Shown in pieces: positions 36,668-45,521 of a stretch of DNA of 64,000 bases. This DNA is from Flavobacterium psychrophilum (GTDB lineage Bacteria; Bacteroidota; Bacteroidia; Flavobacteriales; Flavobacteriaceae). Each line of letters opens with the position of its first letter. Positions within the stretch are counted from its first letter, which is position 1. Below the pieces are notes generated by a model. It saw only the letters and a list, made by a program, of their open reading frames with translations, was not told the DNA's origin and made no database searches. Position numbers and translations under genes: made by a program. The stretch is taken from NCBI GenBank assembly GCA_945860385.1, contig CAMAQD010000006.1:1-64000 (forward strand). The letters are read 5' to 3'.

Positions 36668-38023
36668 CTATAATTCAAACTCTTGATTCATTTGAGGAAT
36701 TACACAATCAAAATCATACTTTTCTTTAATTTTTGTGCCAAGTTCCTCAAAAGCTTCATTTTCTCCGTGAACTAGAAATACTTTTTTCGGTGTATTTTTT
36801 AACTCGGAAAGCCAATTAAGCAAATCTTTTTGGTCGCCGTGAGCAGATAAACTTTCAATTTCGAGGATATTGGCCTTTACTTGGTATATTTTTCCGTAAA
36901 TTTTAATTTCTTTGTCGCCTTCCAATAACTTTCTCCCTCGAGTTCCTTCGGCTTGATAGCCAATGATGATTACGGTGGTTTCTGGCAATCCAACGTATCG
37001 CTCTAAATAGCTCAAAACTCTTCCGCCGGTAATCATTCCGCTGGCAGCAATTATAACCTTAGACTCTTTGTTGTAAATCGTTTCGATAGTTTCCTGATAA
37101 TCGGAATTCATAGTAAACATTTGGCACATTGCTACATAATCTTCTGGGGGTAATTTGTGCCATTTTCTATTATTTTCAAAAATATCCAGCACTTTAATTC
37201 CCATTGGCGTATCGATCACATAAGGAATATTGGGAATTTTACCTTCTGTTTTGAGCTGCCACAACAAATACATTACGGTTTGGGCTCGCTCTACCGCAAA
37301 ACTTGGTATAATAATAGTTCCGCCTTTTTGAACTGTATTGTTAATGTACATTTCTAGTTCTGCTTTCGCGTCAGTTTCTGGATGAAGGCGATTTCCGTAG
37401 GTACTTTCCAAGAAAATATAATCGGCTTTTTGGGGTTTGGTTGGAGGAAACATCAATAAATCATTGTCACGACCAATATCTCCCGAGAAAACTAAGGTTT
37501 TATTTTCTAAAATCAATTCGATACTACAAGCGCCAATAATATGTCCGGCATTAGTAAAAACAGCGGAAATTTCAGCATCTAAAGCAATGGTTTCATTAGG
37601 TTTTACAACTCTGAAAAGTGGAAAAACGGCTTCGGCTTGTTTTACATTATATAGTGGTTCAGCAATTTCGTGCTTAGAATAATGTTCTCTGTTCGCTTTA
37701 CTTGCTTCTTCTTCCTGAATTTTTGCACTATCCAAAAGAATCAATTTGGTAATGTCTTTGGTTGGACTCGTACAATAAATTTTGCCTTTAAATCCTTGAT
37801 CTACCAATCTTGGCAACCAACCACAATGATCTAAATGACCGTGGGTAAGCAAAACAAAATCTATAGTTGAAGGCAAAATAGACAAAGGTTGCCAGTTGAA
37901 TTCTCTCAGAGGTTTTAAGCCTTGAAATTGCCCACAATCTAGTAAAATTCTAATTCCTTTGCTTTCAATAAAAGTCTTCGAACCCGTTACAGTTCCTGCT
38001 CCGCCAATGAATTTTATTTTCAT
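36668..38023 (-). CDS. Metallo-beta-lactamase / beta-CASP RNase-like protein
   Basis: A 451-residue cytoplasmic metallo-hydrolase. The N-terminal MBL fold has HGHLDHCG (zinc motif HxHxDH, about residues 59-64), an internal GHIIGA and the SGDIG Asp motif; the beta-CASP insert spans about 240-360; the C-terminal RMMBL part includes ESLSAHGDQKDLL and VHGE. This architecture is shared by CPSF73/RNase J-like nucleases acting on RNA. It follows the ATP-cone nuclease gene after 35 bases on the same strand, implying joint transcription. Its substrate is unknown. Confidence 0.9.
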   Translation of the reverse strand: MKIKFIGGAGTVTGSKTFIESKGIRILLDCGQFQGLKPLREFNWQPLSILPSTIDFVLLTHGHLDHCGWLPRLVDQGFKGKIYCTSPTKDITKLILLDSAKIQEEEASKANREHYSKHEIAEPLYNVKQAEAVFPLFRVVKPNETIALDAEISAVFTNAGHIIGACSIELILENKTLVFSGDIGRDNDLLMFPPTKPQKADYIFLESTYGNRLHPETDAKAELEMYINNTVQKGGTIIIPSFAVERAQTVMYLLWQLKTEGKIPNIPYVIDTPMGIKVLDIFENNRKWHKLPPEDYVAMCQMFTMNSDYQETIETIYNKESKVIIAASGMITGGRVLSYLERYVGLPETTVIIIGYQAEGTRGRKLLEGDKEIKIYGKIYQVKANILEIESLSAHGDQKDLLNWLSELKNTPKKVFLVHGENEAFEELGTKIKEKYDFDCVIPQMNQEFEL

Positions 38024-38058
38024 TATTTCTCAATATTTTTAATTAAAAAAAATGTAAT

Positions 38059-38889
38059 TCAAATATATCTGCACAATTCTGATGCTTCCTTCAAGACGTT
38101 TTTTATTCGATTGGCACTCAAGCCGATTCTTTCCAAACAGTAAGAATTATTAATTATTTCTTTTACCAGAATCACGTCCAAAATTAGTAATTTCTCTTTT
38201 TCAGCTAAAGACAAAGTAGTCAAACAAGTTACCGGATAAAGAAGATTATCGTCGTTTTTTGTTTTTAAATTATTGTTTTCAGGATAATTCCAACTTAACA
38301 AACTCAATCCAGAACATTTTGCAAAGGCAATTGCATCCAATGTAAAACGACTATTTGTAGCAATCCAACACTTTGATACAAAATCTTTTTCAGTAAAAAT
38401 AGCGTGCCGCCTATCTTTTAAATCATTAAATCGTGACAAAATATACATTGGCACTTTAACATCTGAATTAGCATCTTTTCCAAGATGAAATTTGCACTCT
38501 ATCATCGAAATGACTTGGTCTTTTTTAATCAACACATCAATTTCGTGTGATACGCATTTGCCCTCTAAAACCAAATTCGTTTGAGTTATATAATGCTCTG
38601 CAGCAAAAAGGCGAGCAATATATTTTTCGAAAAAAAATCCGGCAGGTCCCAATAATCGAATAGCTTCTTTTAAATTATATCTGGCGGCATGAGAATGAGA
38701 TGCTTTTTTCAATAGGCTGAAAGCCATTTTGTAGATTTTTTTGGTCGAAATCCCTTCATAGATTTCCTTTTTAATGGTTTGTAAAACAGTTTCAACAACT
38801 AACTGGCTTGCTCCTGATTTCAAGAGGGATTGTTTGAGTTTTTCGGGGTTAAAATCAACAATATCGCCAGAGTGTTTTACAATTTTCAT
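38059..38889 (-). CDS. ATP-cone domain fused to a PD-(D/E)xK (Mrr-like) nuclease
   Basis: A 276-residue protein. Residues 1-95 match an ATP-cone (KHSGDIVDFNPEKLKQSLLKSGAS...), the nucleotide-sensing module of ribonucleotide reductases and NrdR. Residues about 85-175 look like a type-IV-restriction/Mrr-type nuclease: FFFEKYIARLF (Glu 88), HEIDV (Asp 118) and ECK (Glu 131, Lys 133), the complete PD-(D/E)xK set. The C-terminal ~75 residues are helical (KNVLKEASELC). An ATP-gated DNA or RNA nuclease is the natural reading; target unknown. The downstream gene encodes an RNase-like protein. Confidence 0.8.
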   Translation of the reverse strand: MKIVKHSGDIVDFNPEKLKQSLLKSGASQLVVETVLQTIKKEIYEGISTKKIYKMAFSLLKKASHSHAARYNLKEAIRLLGPAGFFFEKYIARLFAAEHYITQTNLVLEGKCVSHEIDVLIKKDQVISMIECKFHLGKDANSDVKVPMYILSRFNDLKDRRHAIFTEKDFVSKCWIATNSRFTLDAIAFAKCSGLSLLSWNYPENNNLKTKNDDNLLYPVTCLTTLSLAEKEKLLILDVILVKEIINNSYCLERIGLSANRIKNVLKEASELCRYI

Positions 38890-39016
38890 CGATTAAAAAT
38901 TAAAAATTACACTATAAATAACCATTCTAAAAGTACGAAAAAAAAGGGTAACATTTTAGTTTTTAAAGAAAATCGCTCCTGTGCGTAATTTCTGTTAAAT
39001 ATTTTATAAAAAAAGA

Positions 39017-39044
39017 TTGTTATGCAGTTTTATAAGTAGATTTA
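39017..39044 (+). promoter_or_regulatory. Possible promoter of the M16 peptidase gene
   Basis: TTG (39017-39019), 17 bases, TAGATTTA (39037-39044): one mismatch to TAnnTTTG, about 22 bases before the ATG. Confidence 0.35.
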
Positions 39045-39066
39045 GCAAAAATTTAAACCAAAAATT

Positions 39067-41880
39067 ATGAAACAACTTTTTAAATTCACTTGTGGGTTAC
39101 TCCTATTTTCAGCAACAATTTTTGCTCAGGAAATTGATTTTTCAAAAGATATTCCTTTTGATTCGAGTGTAAAGACAGGAAAACTCGAAAATGGCTTAAC
39201 CTATTATATTAAAAAGAATGCAAAACCAGAAAAAAAGGTCGATCTTCGATTGGTTGTGAACGTTGGTTCTATTCTGGAAGATGATGACCAACAAGGATTG
39301 GCCCACTTTATGGAGCATATGTGTTTTAATGGAACCAAACGATTTCCTAAAAATCAACTGGTAGATTACCTACAAAGTATTGGGGTTAAATTTGGCCAAC
39401 ATTTAAATGCTTACACTAGCTTTGATGAAACGGTTTATTTTCTTCCTATTCCATCAGATGATTCAGAAAAATTAGAAAAAGGATTTCAAATTCTAGAGGA
39501 CTGGGCATTCAATACCGTTCTGACTCCAGAAGAAATCGACAAAGAAAGAGGTGTAGTTTTAGAAGAATACCGATTGGGGCTAGGTGCTCAAAAAAGAATG
39601 ATGGGACGCTATATTTCTAAAATGATGTACAATTCTAAATACGCCACTCGTTTGCCAATTGGCCAAAAAGAAATCTTAGAAAAATTCAAACACGAATCTC
39701 TAGTACGTTTTTATAAAGATTGGTACCGACCTGACTTAATGAGCATTATTGTGGTAGGAGATATCGATGTTGCCGAAATGGAAAAGAAAATTAAAGATCA
39801 TTTTTCTAATTATAAAAATCCAGCCAACGAAAAAGCGAGAACCTTTTTTGATGTGCCCAATCATAAAGAAACTTTTGTAGCAATAGAAAGCGATAAAGAA
39901 GCATCGAACACACAAGTACAGTTGGTCTACAAAGACTATGATGCTCCAAAGAAAATCGTAACAATTGGAGATTTCAGAAATAATCTTGTTGAAGGGTTAT
40001 TCTCTTCACTTTTAAACAATCGTTTGACAGAATTGACAAACTCAGCTTCACCACCATTTACTTACGGATATTCGTATTATGGCGGTACTTGGGCAAGAAA
40101 TAAAAAAGCATATCAATCTATTGCTATGATGGCCGAAGAGAAGCAATTAAGCGCGTTGAAAGTTTTGGTTACAGAGAACGAAAGAGCCAAAAAATTCGGA
40201 TTTACAGCGGGAGAATTGGATCGATCCAAAGCCAGTTTCTTAGCCAGTATCGAAAAAGCCTACAATGACAGAGCCAAAACCAATTCGGAGAATTTTGTCG
40301 GAGAATTACAATCTAATTTCCTCGAAAAAGAACCTGTACCGGGTATAGAATGGACATTTGAAACTATGAAAAAAATGTTACCAACCATCACTGTGGCAGA
40401 TGTAAATGATTTGATTAAAAATTACATCAAAGAAGACAATCGAGTAGTGATTTTTACGGGACCTCAAAAAGACAATTTGAAAAAAGTTACCGAGGCAGAA
40501 GTTTTAGAAGCTTTGAAAGTAAATGAAGCTGATATAAAACCATATGAAGACAAGGCTGTAGCAACCAGTTTAATCAGAAAAGAACTAAAACCAGGAACTA
40601 TTGTAAAAAGAGAAACAAACGCTACTTTAGGAACAAAAACATTGATATTGTCTAATGGTGCCAAAGTGGTTTATAAAACTACCGATTTCAAAAACGATGA
40701 AGTACTTTTTGAAGCGGTAAGTTTAGGCGGAAGCAATTTGTATTCGAATGAAGAAATGAAGAAAGTACAATTTGCCAATGGGGCTTTGTCAGAAGCTGGA
40801 TTTTCAGGATTAAAATTGAATGATATCAACAAATTTATGACCGGAAAAATAGCAAGAGTAACTCCGTATATCGGTGGCGCAACAGAAGGATTGAGAGGCA
40901 ATACAACACCGAAAGATTTGGAATATTTATTCCAAATGGTGCAGGCTTATTTTACAGATTTGAATTATGACCCGGAAGCTTATGAAGGTTTCAAACAAAA
41001 ACAATCCAGTTTCTTTAAAAATATGGCTTCACAACCGGCGAGTTTTTTCCAGCAAGAGTTTTATACGTATTTGAACAAAGAAAATCCAAGATTTAACGGA
41101 GTGATGCCAACGGATAAATCGTGGGCTGAAACTGATTATAAGTTAGCTTATGACAAGTATAAAGAGCGTTTTGCTAATGCTGCCGATTTCGAATTTTTCT
41201 TCGTTGGAAATGTTGATGATAAAACCATCGAAGCTTTAGCAGCAAAATATATTGCTTCATTGCCTGCAACAACTGCTAAAGAAAAAGCAGTTGACCTTGG
41301 TTACCGAATGTTAAAAGGAGATTTGAAAAAAGTGGTAAATAAAGGAACCGACCCTAAAAGTAATGTGACGATTATGTTCTATGGTGATGCCAAATATTCG
41401 CCAAAAGAAGCGTTACATATGGAAGCATTAGGAGAAGTGTTGACCATCAAATTAATTGAGCAACTGCGCGAGTCAGAAAGTGGAGTATATGGAGTTTCGG
41501 CTCGTGGTAGTATGAATAAAGTGCCTTATGGTTCGTATAGTTTCAATATTGGTTTCCCTTGTGGTCCTGATAATGCCGAGAAGCTGACTGCATCTGCTTT
41601 GAATGAATTGCAAAAAATCATTGCAAATGGTCCAGAGGAAAAAGATTTAGCCAAGTACAAAGAAGGAGAATTGGCCGATTATAGAAAATACAGTAAAGAA
41701 AACCGCTTTTGGTTGTCTAATTTTACCAAATCATTCCTTAACGGAAGCAATCCAGAAAATGTGCTAAAATACGAAGTTGAAGTAAATGCCGTAACCGCAA
41801 AAGACCTTCAGGAAGTGGCTAAAAAGTATTTAACCAAGGACAAAGTAATTGGGATGTTGATGCCAGAAAGCAAATCATAA
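39067..41880 (+). CDS. M16 family zinc metallopeptidase (two-domain)
   Basis: A 937-residue exported peptidase with a signal peptide (cleaved after TIFAQ, about residue 20). The N-terminal M16 unit has the inverse zinc motif HFMEH (80-84, HxxEH) with the downstream Glu in the EEYRLG region. Two C-terminal M16 lobes (about 300-480 and 700-937) close the chamber and lack a zinc site, as usual. Such proteins degrade peptides in the periplasm or at the outer membrane. It has its own candidate promoter and a terminator. Confidence 0.93.
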   Translation: MKQLFKFTCGLLLFSATIFAQEIDFSKDIPFDSSVKTGKLENGLTYYIKKNAKPEKKVDLRLVVNVGSILEDDDQQGLAHFMEHMCFNGTKRFPKNQLVDYLQSIGVKFGQHLNAYTSFDETVYFLPIPSDDSEKLEKGFQILEDWAFNTVLTPEEIDKERGVVLEEYRLGLGAQKRMMGRYISKMMYNSKYATRLPIGQKEILEKFKHESLVRFYKDWYRPDLMSIIVVGDIDVAEMEKKIKDHFSNYKNPANEKARTFFDVPNHKETFVAIESDKEASNTQVQLVYKDYDAPKKIVTIGDFRNNLVEGLFSSLLNNRLTELTNSASPPFTYGYSYYGGTWARNKKAYQSIAMMAEEKQLSALKVLVTENERAKKFGFTAGELDRSKASFLASIEKAYNDRAKTNSENFVGELQSNFLEKEPVPGIEWTFETMKKMLPTITVADVNDLIKNYIKEDNRVVIFTGPQKDNLKKVTEAEVLEALKVNEADIKPYEDKAVATSLIRKELKPGTIVKRETNATLGTKTLILSNGAKVVYKTTDFKNDEVLFEAVSLGGSNLYSNEEMKKVQFANGALSEAGFSGLKLNDINKFMTGKIARVTPYIGGATEGLRGNTTPKDLEYLFQMVQAYFTDLNYDPEAYEGFKQKQSSFFKNMASQPASFFQQEFYTYLNKENPRFNGVMPTDKSWAETDYKLAYDKYKERFANAADFEFFFVGNVDDKTIEALAAKYIASLPATTAKEKAVDLGYRMLKGDLKKVVNKGTDPKSNVTIMFYGDAKYSPKEALHMEALGEVLTIKLIEQLRESESGVYGVSARGSMNKVPYGSYSFNIGFPCGPDNAEKLTASALNELQKIIANGPEEKDLAKYKEGELADYRKYSKENRFWLSNFTKSFLNGSNPENVLKYEVEVNAVTAKDLQEVAKKYLTKDKVIGMLMPESKS

Positions 41881-41904
41881 ATCCAAAAAGTTATAAAATC
41901 CAAA

Positions 41905-41938
41905 AACCTGCTATTTCAGTGAAGTAGCAGGTTTTTTT
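41905..41938. terminator. Bidirectional terminator M16 / methyltransferase
   Basis: Perfect 9-bp stem AACCTGCTA/TAGCAGGTT with T-runs on both strands; it lies between the two convergent genes. Confidence 0.92.
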
Positions 41939-41946
41939 ATGTTTTA

Positions 41947-42711
41947 TTATTTAAAGCAAACTGGGATAATTTCGCCTTTGGCCAAACAGTATTTTTCTAC
42001 CAATTCAGAAGCGATTTTACGAGTGTAATCTTCTTCGACAACAGTAAAACCAATACTTCTCAATTTATCAAAATAATCGCGACCATAAATACGAACGTGA
42101 TCGTATTGCCCGAATATTTTGGCACGTTCTTTTTGGTCGGTGATCGAATCATCGGCAAAAGTGAAATCTCTTTTTAAATCTTGCGGAATTTGAAGAATCG
42201 CCATTCCACCGGGTTTTAAAATGCGATACAATTCTTGCATTGCCTTTGTATCATCTGGAATGTGTTCCAAAACGTGATTGCAAAGAATAACATCGTATTG
42301 ATTGTCTTCAAAAGGCAAATTACAAATATCTGCTTTTACATCAGCGAGAGGCGAAAACAAATCGGTAGTAGTGTAATCCAGGTTTTTTTGGTTGCGAAAC
42401 AATTTATAAAAAGCTTGTTCGGGAGCAAAATGGAGGACTTTTTTAGGAGCTGTGAAAAAATCGGTTTGTTCCTTTAAATACAACCAAAGCAAACGGTGTC
42501 TTTCGAGAGAAAGTGTACTTGGCGAAAGCACATTATTTCTCTGTTTTTCATAACCATACGGCAACATTGATTTGAAACTTTTTCCGTCGATTGGATCGGT
42601 GAATTTGTCCCCTTTTAATGAAAAAGCGATTATTGGACGTGCCACGTAACTCAATCGAATTAATAATGGACGAGGAATGGTATTGAGTATAGTTTTGAAA
42701 AGTCTTTTCAT
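41947..42711 (-). CDS. Class I SAM-dependent methyltransferase
   Basis: A 254-residue soluble enzyme with a Rossmann-type methyltransferase core: FAPEQAFYK, LDYTTTDLF (motif II acid), DICNLPFEDNQYDVILCNHVLEHI (motif IV/V of the Methyltransf_11 type) and LKPGGMAIL. The N-terminal ~90 residues, basic and aromatic, are shared with membrane-associated members. Substrate not evident. It is followed on the minus strand by the M16 terminator and preceded by the GxxExxY cassette, suggesting it is at the end of a short cluster. Confidence 0.85.
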   Translation of the reverse strand: MKRLFKTILNTIPRPLLIRLSYVARPIIAFSLKGDKFTDPIDGKSFKSMLPYGYEKQRNNVLSPSTLSLERHRLLWLYLKEQTDFFTAPKKVLHFAPEQAFYKLFRNQKNLDYTTTDLFSPLADVKADICNLPFEDNQYDVILCNHVLEHIPDDTKAMQELYRILKPGGMAILQIPQDLKRDFTFADDSITDQKERAKIFGQYDHVRIYGRDYFDKLRSIGFTVVEEDYTRKIASELVEKYCLAKGEIIPVCFK

Positions 42712-42720
42712 TATTAATTA

Positions 42721-42758
42721 CACTAAGATTCGCAAAGCAGACACGAAGATTCACAAAG
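42721..42758. repeat. Left 17-mer repeat pair flanking GxxExxY
   Basis: Two units, CACTAAGATTCGCAAAG (42721-42737) and CACGAAGATTCACAAAG (42742-42758), separated by four bases. They are reverse complements of the units at 43204-43241; the second one is an exact match over 17 bases. Confidence 0.85.
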
Positions 42759-42762
42759 ATTT

Positions 42763-43179
42763 TTATGAATTTGGAGCTGTGTTGATAAATCGTTTTATAT
42801 TATTTTTTAAAATTTTACTGTTATAATTTATTAACAAACCTAAGGGATAATTCCCAAGTTTTAAGTAGGTCAGTATTTGTGCAAAGTGTACAGAAGTATA
42901 ATTTTCAACTGTTTTTAATTCAACCACTAATTTATCTTCAACTAATAAATCTATTCTGTATCCTTGATCAAGTCTGATTTCTTTGTAGATTATGGGAAGC
43001 GTTATTTCTTTTTCAACTTTTAAGCCCGCTTTTTTAATTTCATAAAACAAGCATTCTTGATAGGCCGATTCTAAAAGTCCCGGTCCAAGTTGACGATGAA
43101 CTTCAATAGCGAGACCAATGACGGTGTACGATATAGACTGTAATTCTTCGGAAATTCCCGTTAATTCTTCGTTTATCAT
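42763..43179 (-). CDS. GxxExxY protein
   Basis: A 138-residue protein of the GxxExxY family, named for the motif GLLESAY (G34, E37, Y40). It also has the nuclease-like core VGLAIEVHRQLGPG and EKEITLPI...YRIDLLVEDKLVVELKTVE, where D-x-V...E-x-K spacing resembles PD-(D/E)xK. Biochemical function unknown. The gene is bracketed by inverted 17-mer pairs (42721-42758 and 43204-43241), and its stop lies four bases inside the left repeat pair, as if gene plus repeats were inserted as one unit between the methyltransferase and map genes. Confidence 0.88.
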   Translation of the reverse strand: MINEELTGISEELQSISYTVIGLAIEVHRQLGPGLLESAYQECLFYEIKKAGLKVEKEITLPIIYKEIRLDQGYRIDLLVEDKLVVELKTVENYTSVHFAQILTYLKLGNYPLGLLINYNSKILKNNIKRFINTAPNS

Positions 43180-43203
43180 TTGTAAATAAGTTAGAACTTA
43201 AAT

Positions 43204-43241
43204 CTTTGTGAATCTTAGCGTGGTCTTTGTGAATCTTCGTG
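43204..43241. repeat. Right 17-mer repeat pair flanking GxxExxY
   Basis: CTTTGTGAATCTTAGCG (43204-43220) and CTTTGTGAATCTTCGTG (43225-43241), four-base spacing. Together with the left pair they form an imperfect inverted repeat enclosing the gene. Confidence 0.85.
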
Positions 43242-43248
43242 TAACAAT

Positions 43249-44067
43249 TTACAAAACAAAAGGCCCTTTTCTAAACTCATCTTCCTCGTTACTCACGATT
43301 CCCAAAGCTTGATAAACATAAGCAAAAGTCGAAAGCAATTCCGGTTTTCCGTCAATTATAGCCACATCGTGTTCAAAATGTGCTGAAGGTTTTCCGTCGG
43401 CAGTAGTTATTGTCCAACCGTCTTTGTGCTGCTTGATGTTTTTGGTTCCCATATTAATCATTGGTTCAATGGCAACTACCATTCCTTCGATTAAAAGTTT
43501 GCCACGACCGCGTTTTCCGTAATTGGGCATTTCTGGATCTTCGTGCATTTTTTGTCCTACACCGTGACCAACTAATTCCCGAACAACACCGTATCCGTAA
43601 CTTTCGGTATATTTTTGAATGGCATTTCCAACATCTTCCACACGGTTTCCGGCTCTTAATTCTCGGATTCCTACGTATAATGATTCTTTGGTAACCTGCA
43701 ATAATTTTTTGACTTCTGGAGCAACCTCACCAATTTCGAAAGAATAAGCGTGGTCTCCGTGATATCCATTTTTGAAAGCACCGCAATCTACTGAGATTAC
43801 ATCGCCACTTTTTAATGGTACATTATTTGGAATTCCGTGAACGACTTGAGCGTTTGGACTCATACAAAGTGAATTCGGAAAACCATATAATCCGAGGAAA
43901 CTTGGAACCGCTCCGTGATCGCGAATGAATTCTTCGGCTTTTTTATCTAAATATAATGTGGTAACTCCTTCTTTGATTTCGGAAGCTATCATTCCTAATG
44001 TTTTCGAAACGATTAAAGCACTTTCGCGCATTAATTCTATTTCCTCTCGAGTTTTTTGGATAATCAT
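43249..44067 (-). CDS. map: Methionine aminopeptidase, type I
   Basis: A 272-residue di-metal enzyme removing N-terminal Met from nascent proteins. I use the ATG at 44067 (MIIQKTREEIELM) instead of the longer frame. Visible metal ligands are the two Asp in VSVDCGAFKNGYHGDHAYSF, the His in GHGVG, the Glu in AIEPM and the final Glu in the FEHDVAI segment. No N-terminal zinc finger. It lies between the right GxxExxY repeat and the TolC gene. Confidence 0.95.
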   Translation of the reverse strand: MIIQKTREEIELMRESALIVSKTLGMIASEIKEGVTTLYLDKKAEEFIRDHGAVPSFLGLYGFPNSLCMSPNAQVVHGIPNNVPLKSGDVISVDCGAFKNGYHGDHAYSFEIGEVAPEVKKLLQVTKESLYVGIRELRAGNRVEDVGNAIQKYTESYGYGVVRELVGHGVGQKMHEDPEMPNYGKRGRGKLLIEGMVVAIEPMINMGTKNIKQHKDGWTITTADGKPSAHFEHDVAIIDGKPELLSTFAYVYQALGIVSNEEDEFRKGPFVL

Positions 44068-44108
44068 AATTCTATTTTCAGACCGCAAAAATACACATTA
44101 AAAATTAT

Positions 44109-45521
44109 TTAATTTGGATTCGCCATAATTTTATAAAGTTCCGAATTTGAAGTGTAAAAACGGTTTTCTAAAGCAATTTGTGAAAGTTGGGAACTGACCA
44201 AATTATTTTCTCTTGTATTGATGAGGAATAACGAACTCTCGCCTAAGGTAAACAAACGTTCCTCAGATTTTAGCATTTTATCGTAATCATCGACCAAATT
44301 GTTAATTAATTTTTGTTGTTTGGTCAAGGACTGAATTTCCGTTTTTTGAGCGCTGATTTTGTTAGTCAATTGTAATTTTTCTAAATCACGCGTAAATTCG
44401 GATTCCTGAATTTTGTATTTTGCTATTTTCAAACTGCCTCTTTCTTTTCTTAGAAATAATGGAAAATAAAAATCAACACCTACTTTGTAATTGTCAGAAT
44501 TGTTGGGAATAGTTGGGTTTGACTGAGCCAAATAGGAATAACCTACATCAATTTTCGGCAAAAGCATATTGGCTTTCATTCGTTTTTCGACGTTTAACAA
44601 ATCGATTTTACTTTGTAAAGCTTCAATTTTTGGGTGCTTAATTATTGAAAAATCCTGATTGACTAAATCACTAATATTTAATGTTTCTTGAATAGTATTT
44701 CCTAATTTTTTCTCGGGAATAATAGCTTCTGCAAGTTCCAACGGGACGTTGTTTTCCAACCAGAGAAAATTGGACAACTCTAATTTAGCTTTTGTTAATT
44801 TTAATTTTGAATCTTCAAGCGCCAATAATCTGTTTTTGACAACAATTCCTGCTTCAACGCTGTCAATTGCCGGTTTGTCTCCTTGTTTGATTAAAGATTC
44901 AATTCCAATGTATCTTTTTTGCGCATTTATGCTATACGCTTCATATAACAAAAATTCATCATAGTTTTTTTTCCAATTAAAATACGCTAGCGAAGCATCA
45001 TACAAAACGGCAATTGCCATTAGTTTTTGCTCTGCTTCGCTTAATTTCACTTGGATTTTTGCCTTTTGCAAATCGGCCATTCGTTGATTGATGAGCAACC
45101 CTTGACCAAGAGGAACACTAATTCCCAGAGATGTCAAACCATTGCTGGGTGTCTTGTTTTGTGGATTCAGGTAATAACCATCGTCTTCTTCAAAACCCGC
45201 TTTGATGTCGATTCCATACCAAGTTGGGATTTTGAAACTGCTGTTCATGATCGAATAATACTCTGTTCCCTGAAACTGTTTTTTGTTATAATCCAATTCT
45301 AGTTTTGGATCAAATCCGCCACGCGCCATCATCAGATTTGCTTGTGCCTTACTGATTTCTAAATTAGCGTTTTTTACTAAGGGATGATATTTTTTTACAA
45401 AACCCAGATATTCGTTGTAGCTCATCTCTTTGAGATTGGAAGGCAAAGAAGATTCGGCATTAGTCTGACCGTAAACTGTCGTTCCAAATACGATTAGTAA
45501 TAAAAAAAACTTTTTCATCAT
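44109..45521 (-). CDS. TolC-family outer membrane factor
   Basis: A 470-residue outer membrane channel protein with signal peptide (cleaved after TTVYGQ, about residue 18) and the long coiled-coil repeats of TolC (Leu/Gln/Lys-rich heptads from about 50 to 440). It is the last gene of the exporter operon: its ATG overlaps the upstream HlyD stop by four bases, indicating coupled translation. Cargo unknown. A second start codon three bases later gives the same signal peptide. Confidence 0.92.
   Translation of the reverse strand: MMKKFFLLLIVFGTTVYGQTNAESSLPSNLKEMSYNEYLGFVKKYHPLVKNANLEISKAQANLMMARGGFDPKLELDYNKKQFQGTEYYSIMNSSFKIPTWYGIDIKAGFEEDDGYYLNPQNKTPSNGLTSLGISVPLGQGLLINQRMADLQKAKIQVKLSEAEQKLMAIAVLYDASLAYFNWKKNYDEFLLYEAYSINAQKRYIGIESLIKQGDKPAIDSVEAGIVVKNRLLALEDSKLKLTKAKLELSNFLWLENNVPLELAEAIIPEKKLGNTIQETLNISDLVNQDFSIIKHPKIEALQSKIDLLNVEKRMKANMLLPKIDVGYSYLAQSNPTIPNNSDNYKVGVDFYFPLFLRKERGSLKIAKYKIQESEFTRDLEKLQLTNKISAQKTEIQSLTKQQKLINNLVDDYDKMLKSEERLFTLGESSLFLINTRENNLVSSQLSQIALENRFYTSNSELYKIMANPN

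Noticed and set aside
42715..43245. GxxExxY unit considered as an insertion sequence
   Set aside because: No transposase gene and no target duplication that I could identify; kept as a repeat-flanked cassette only.
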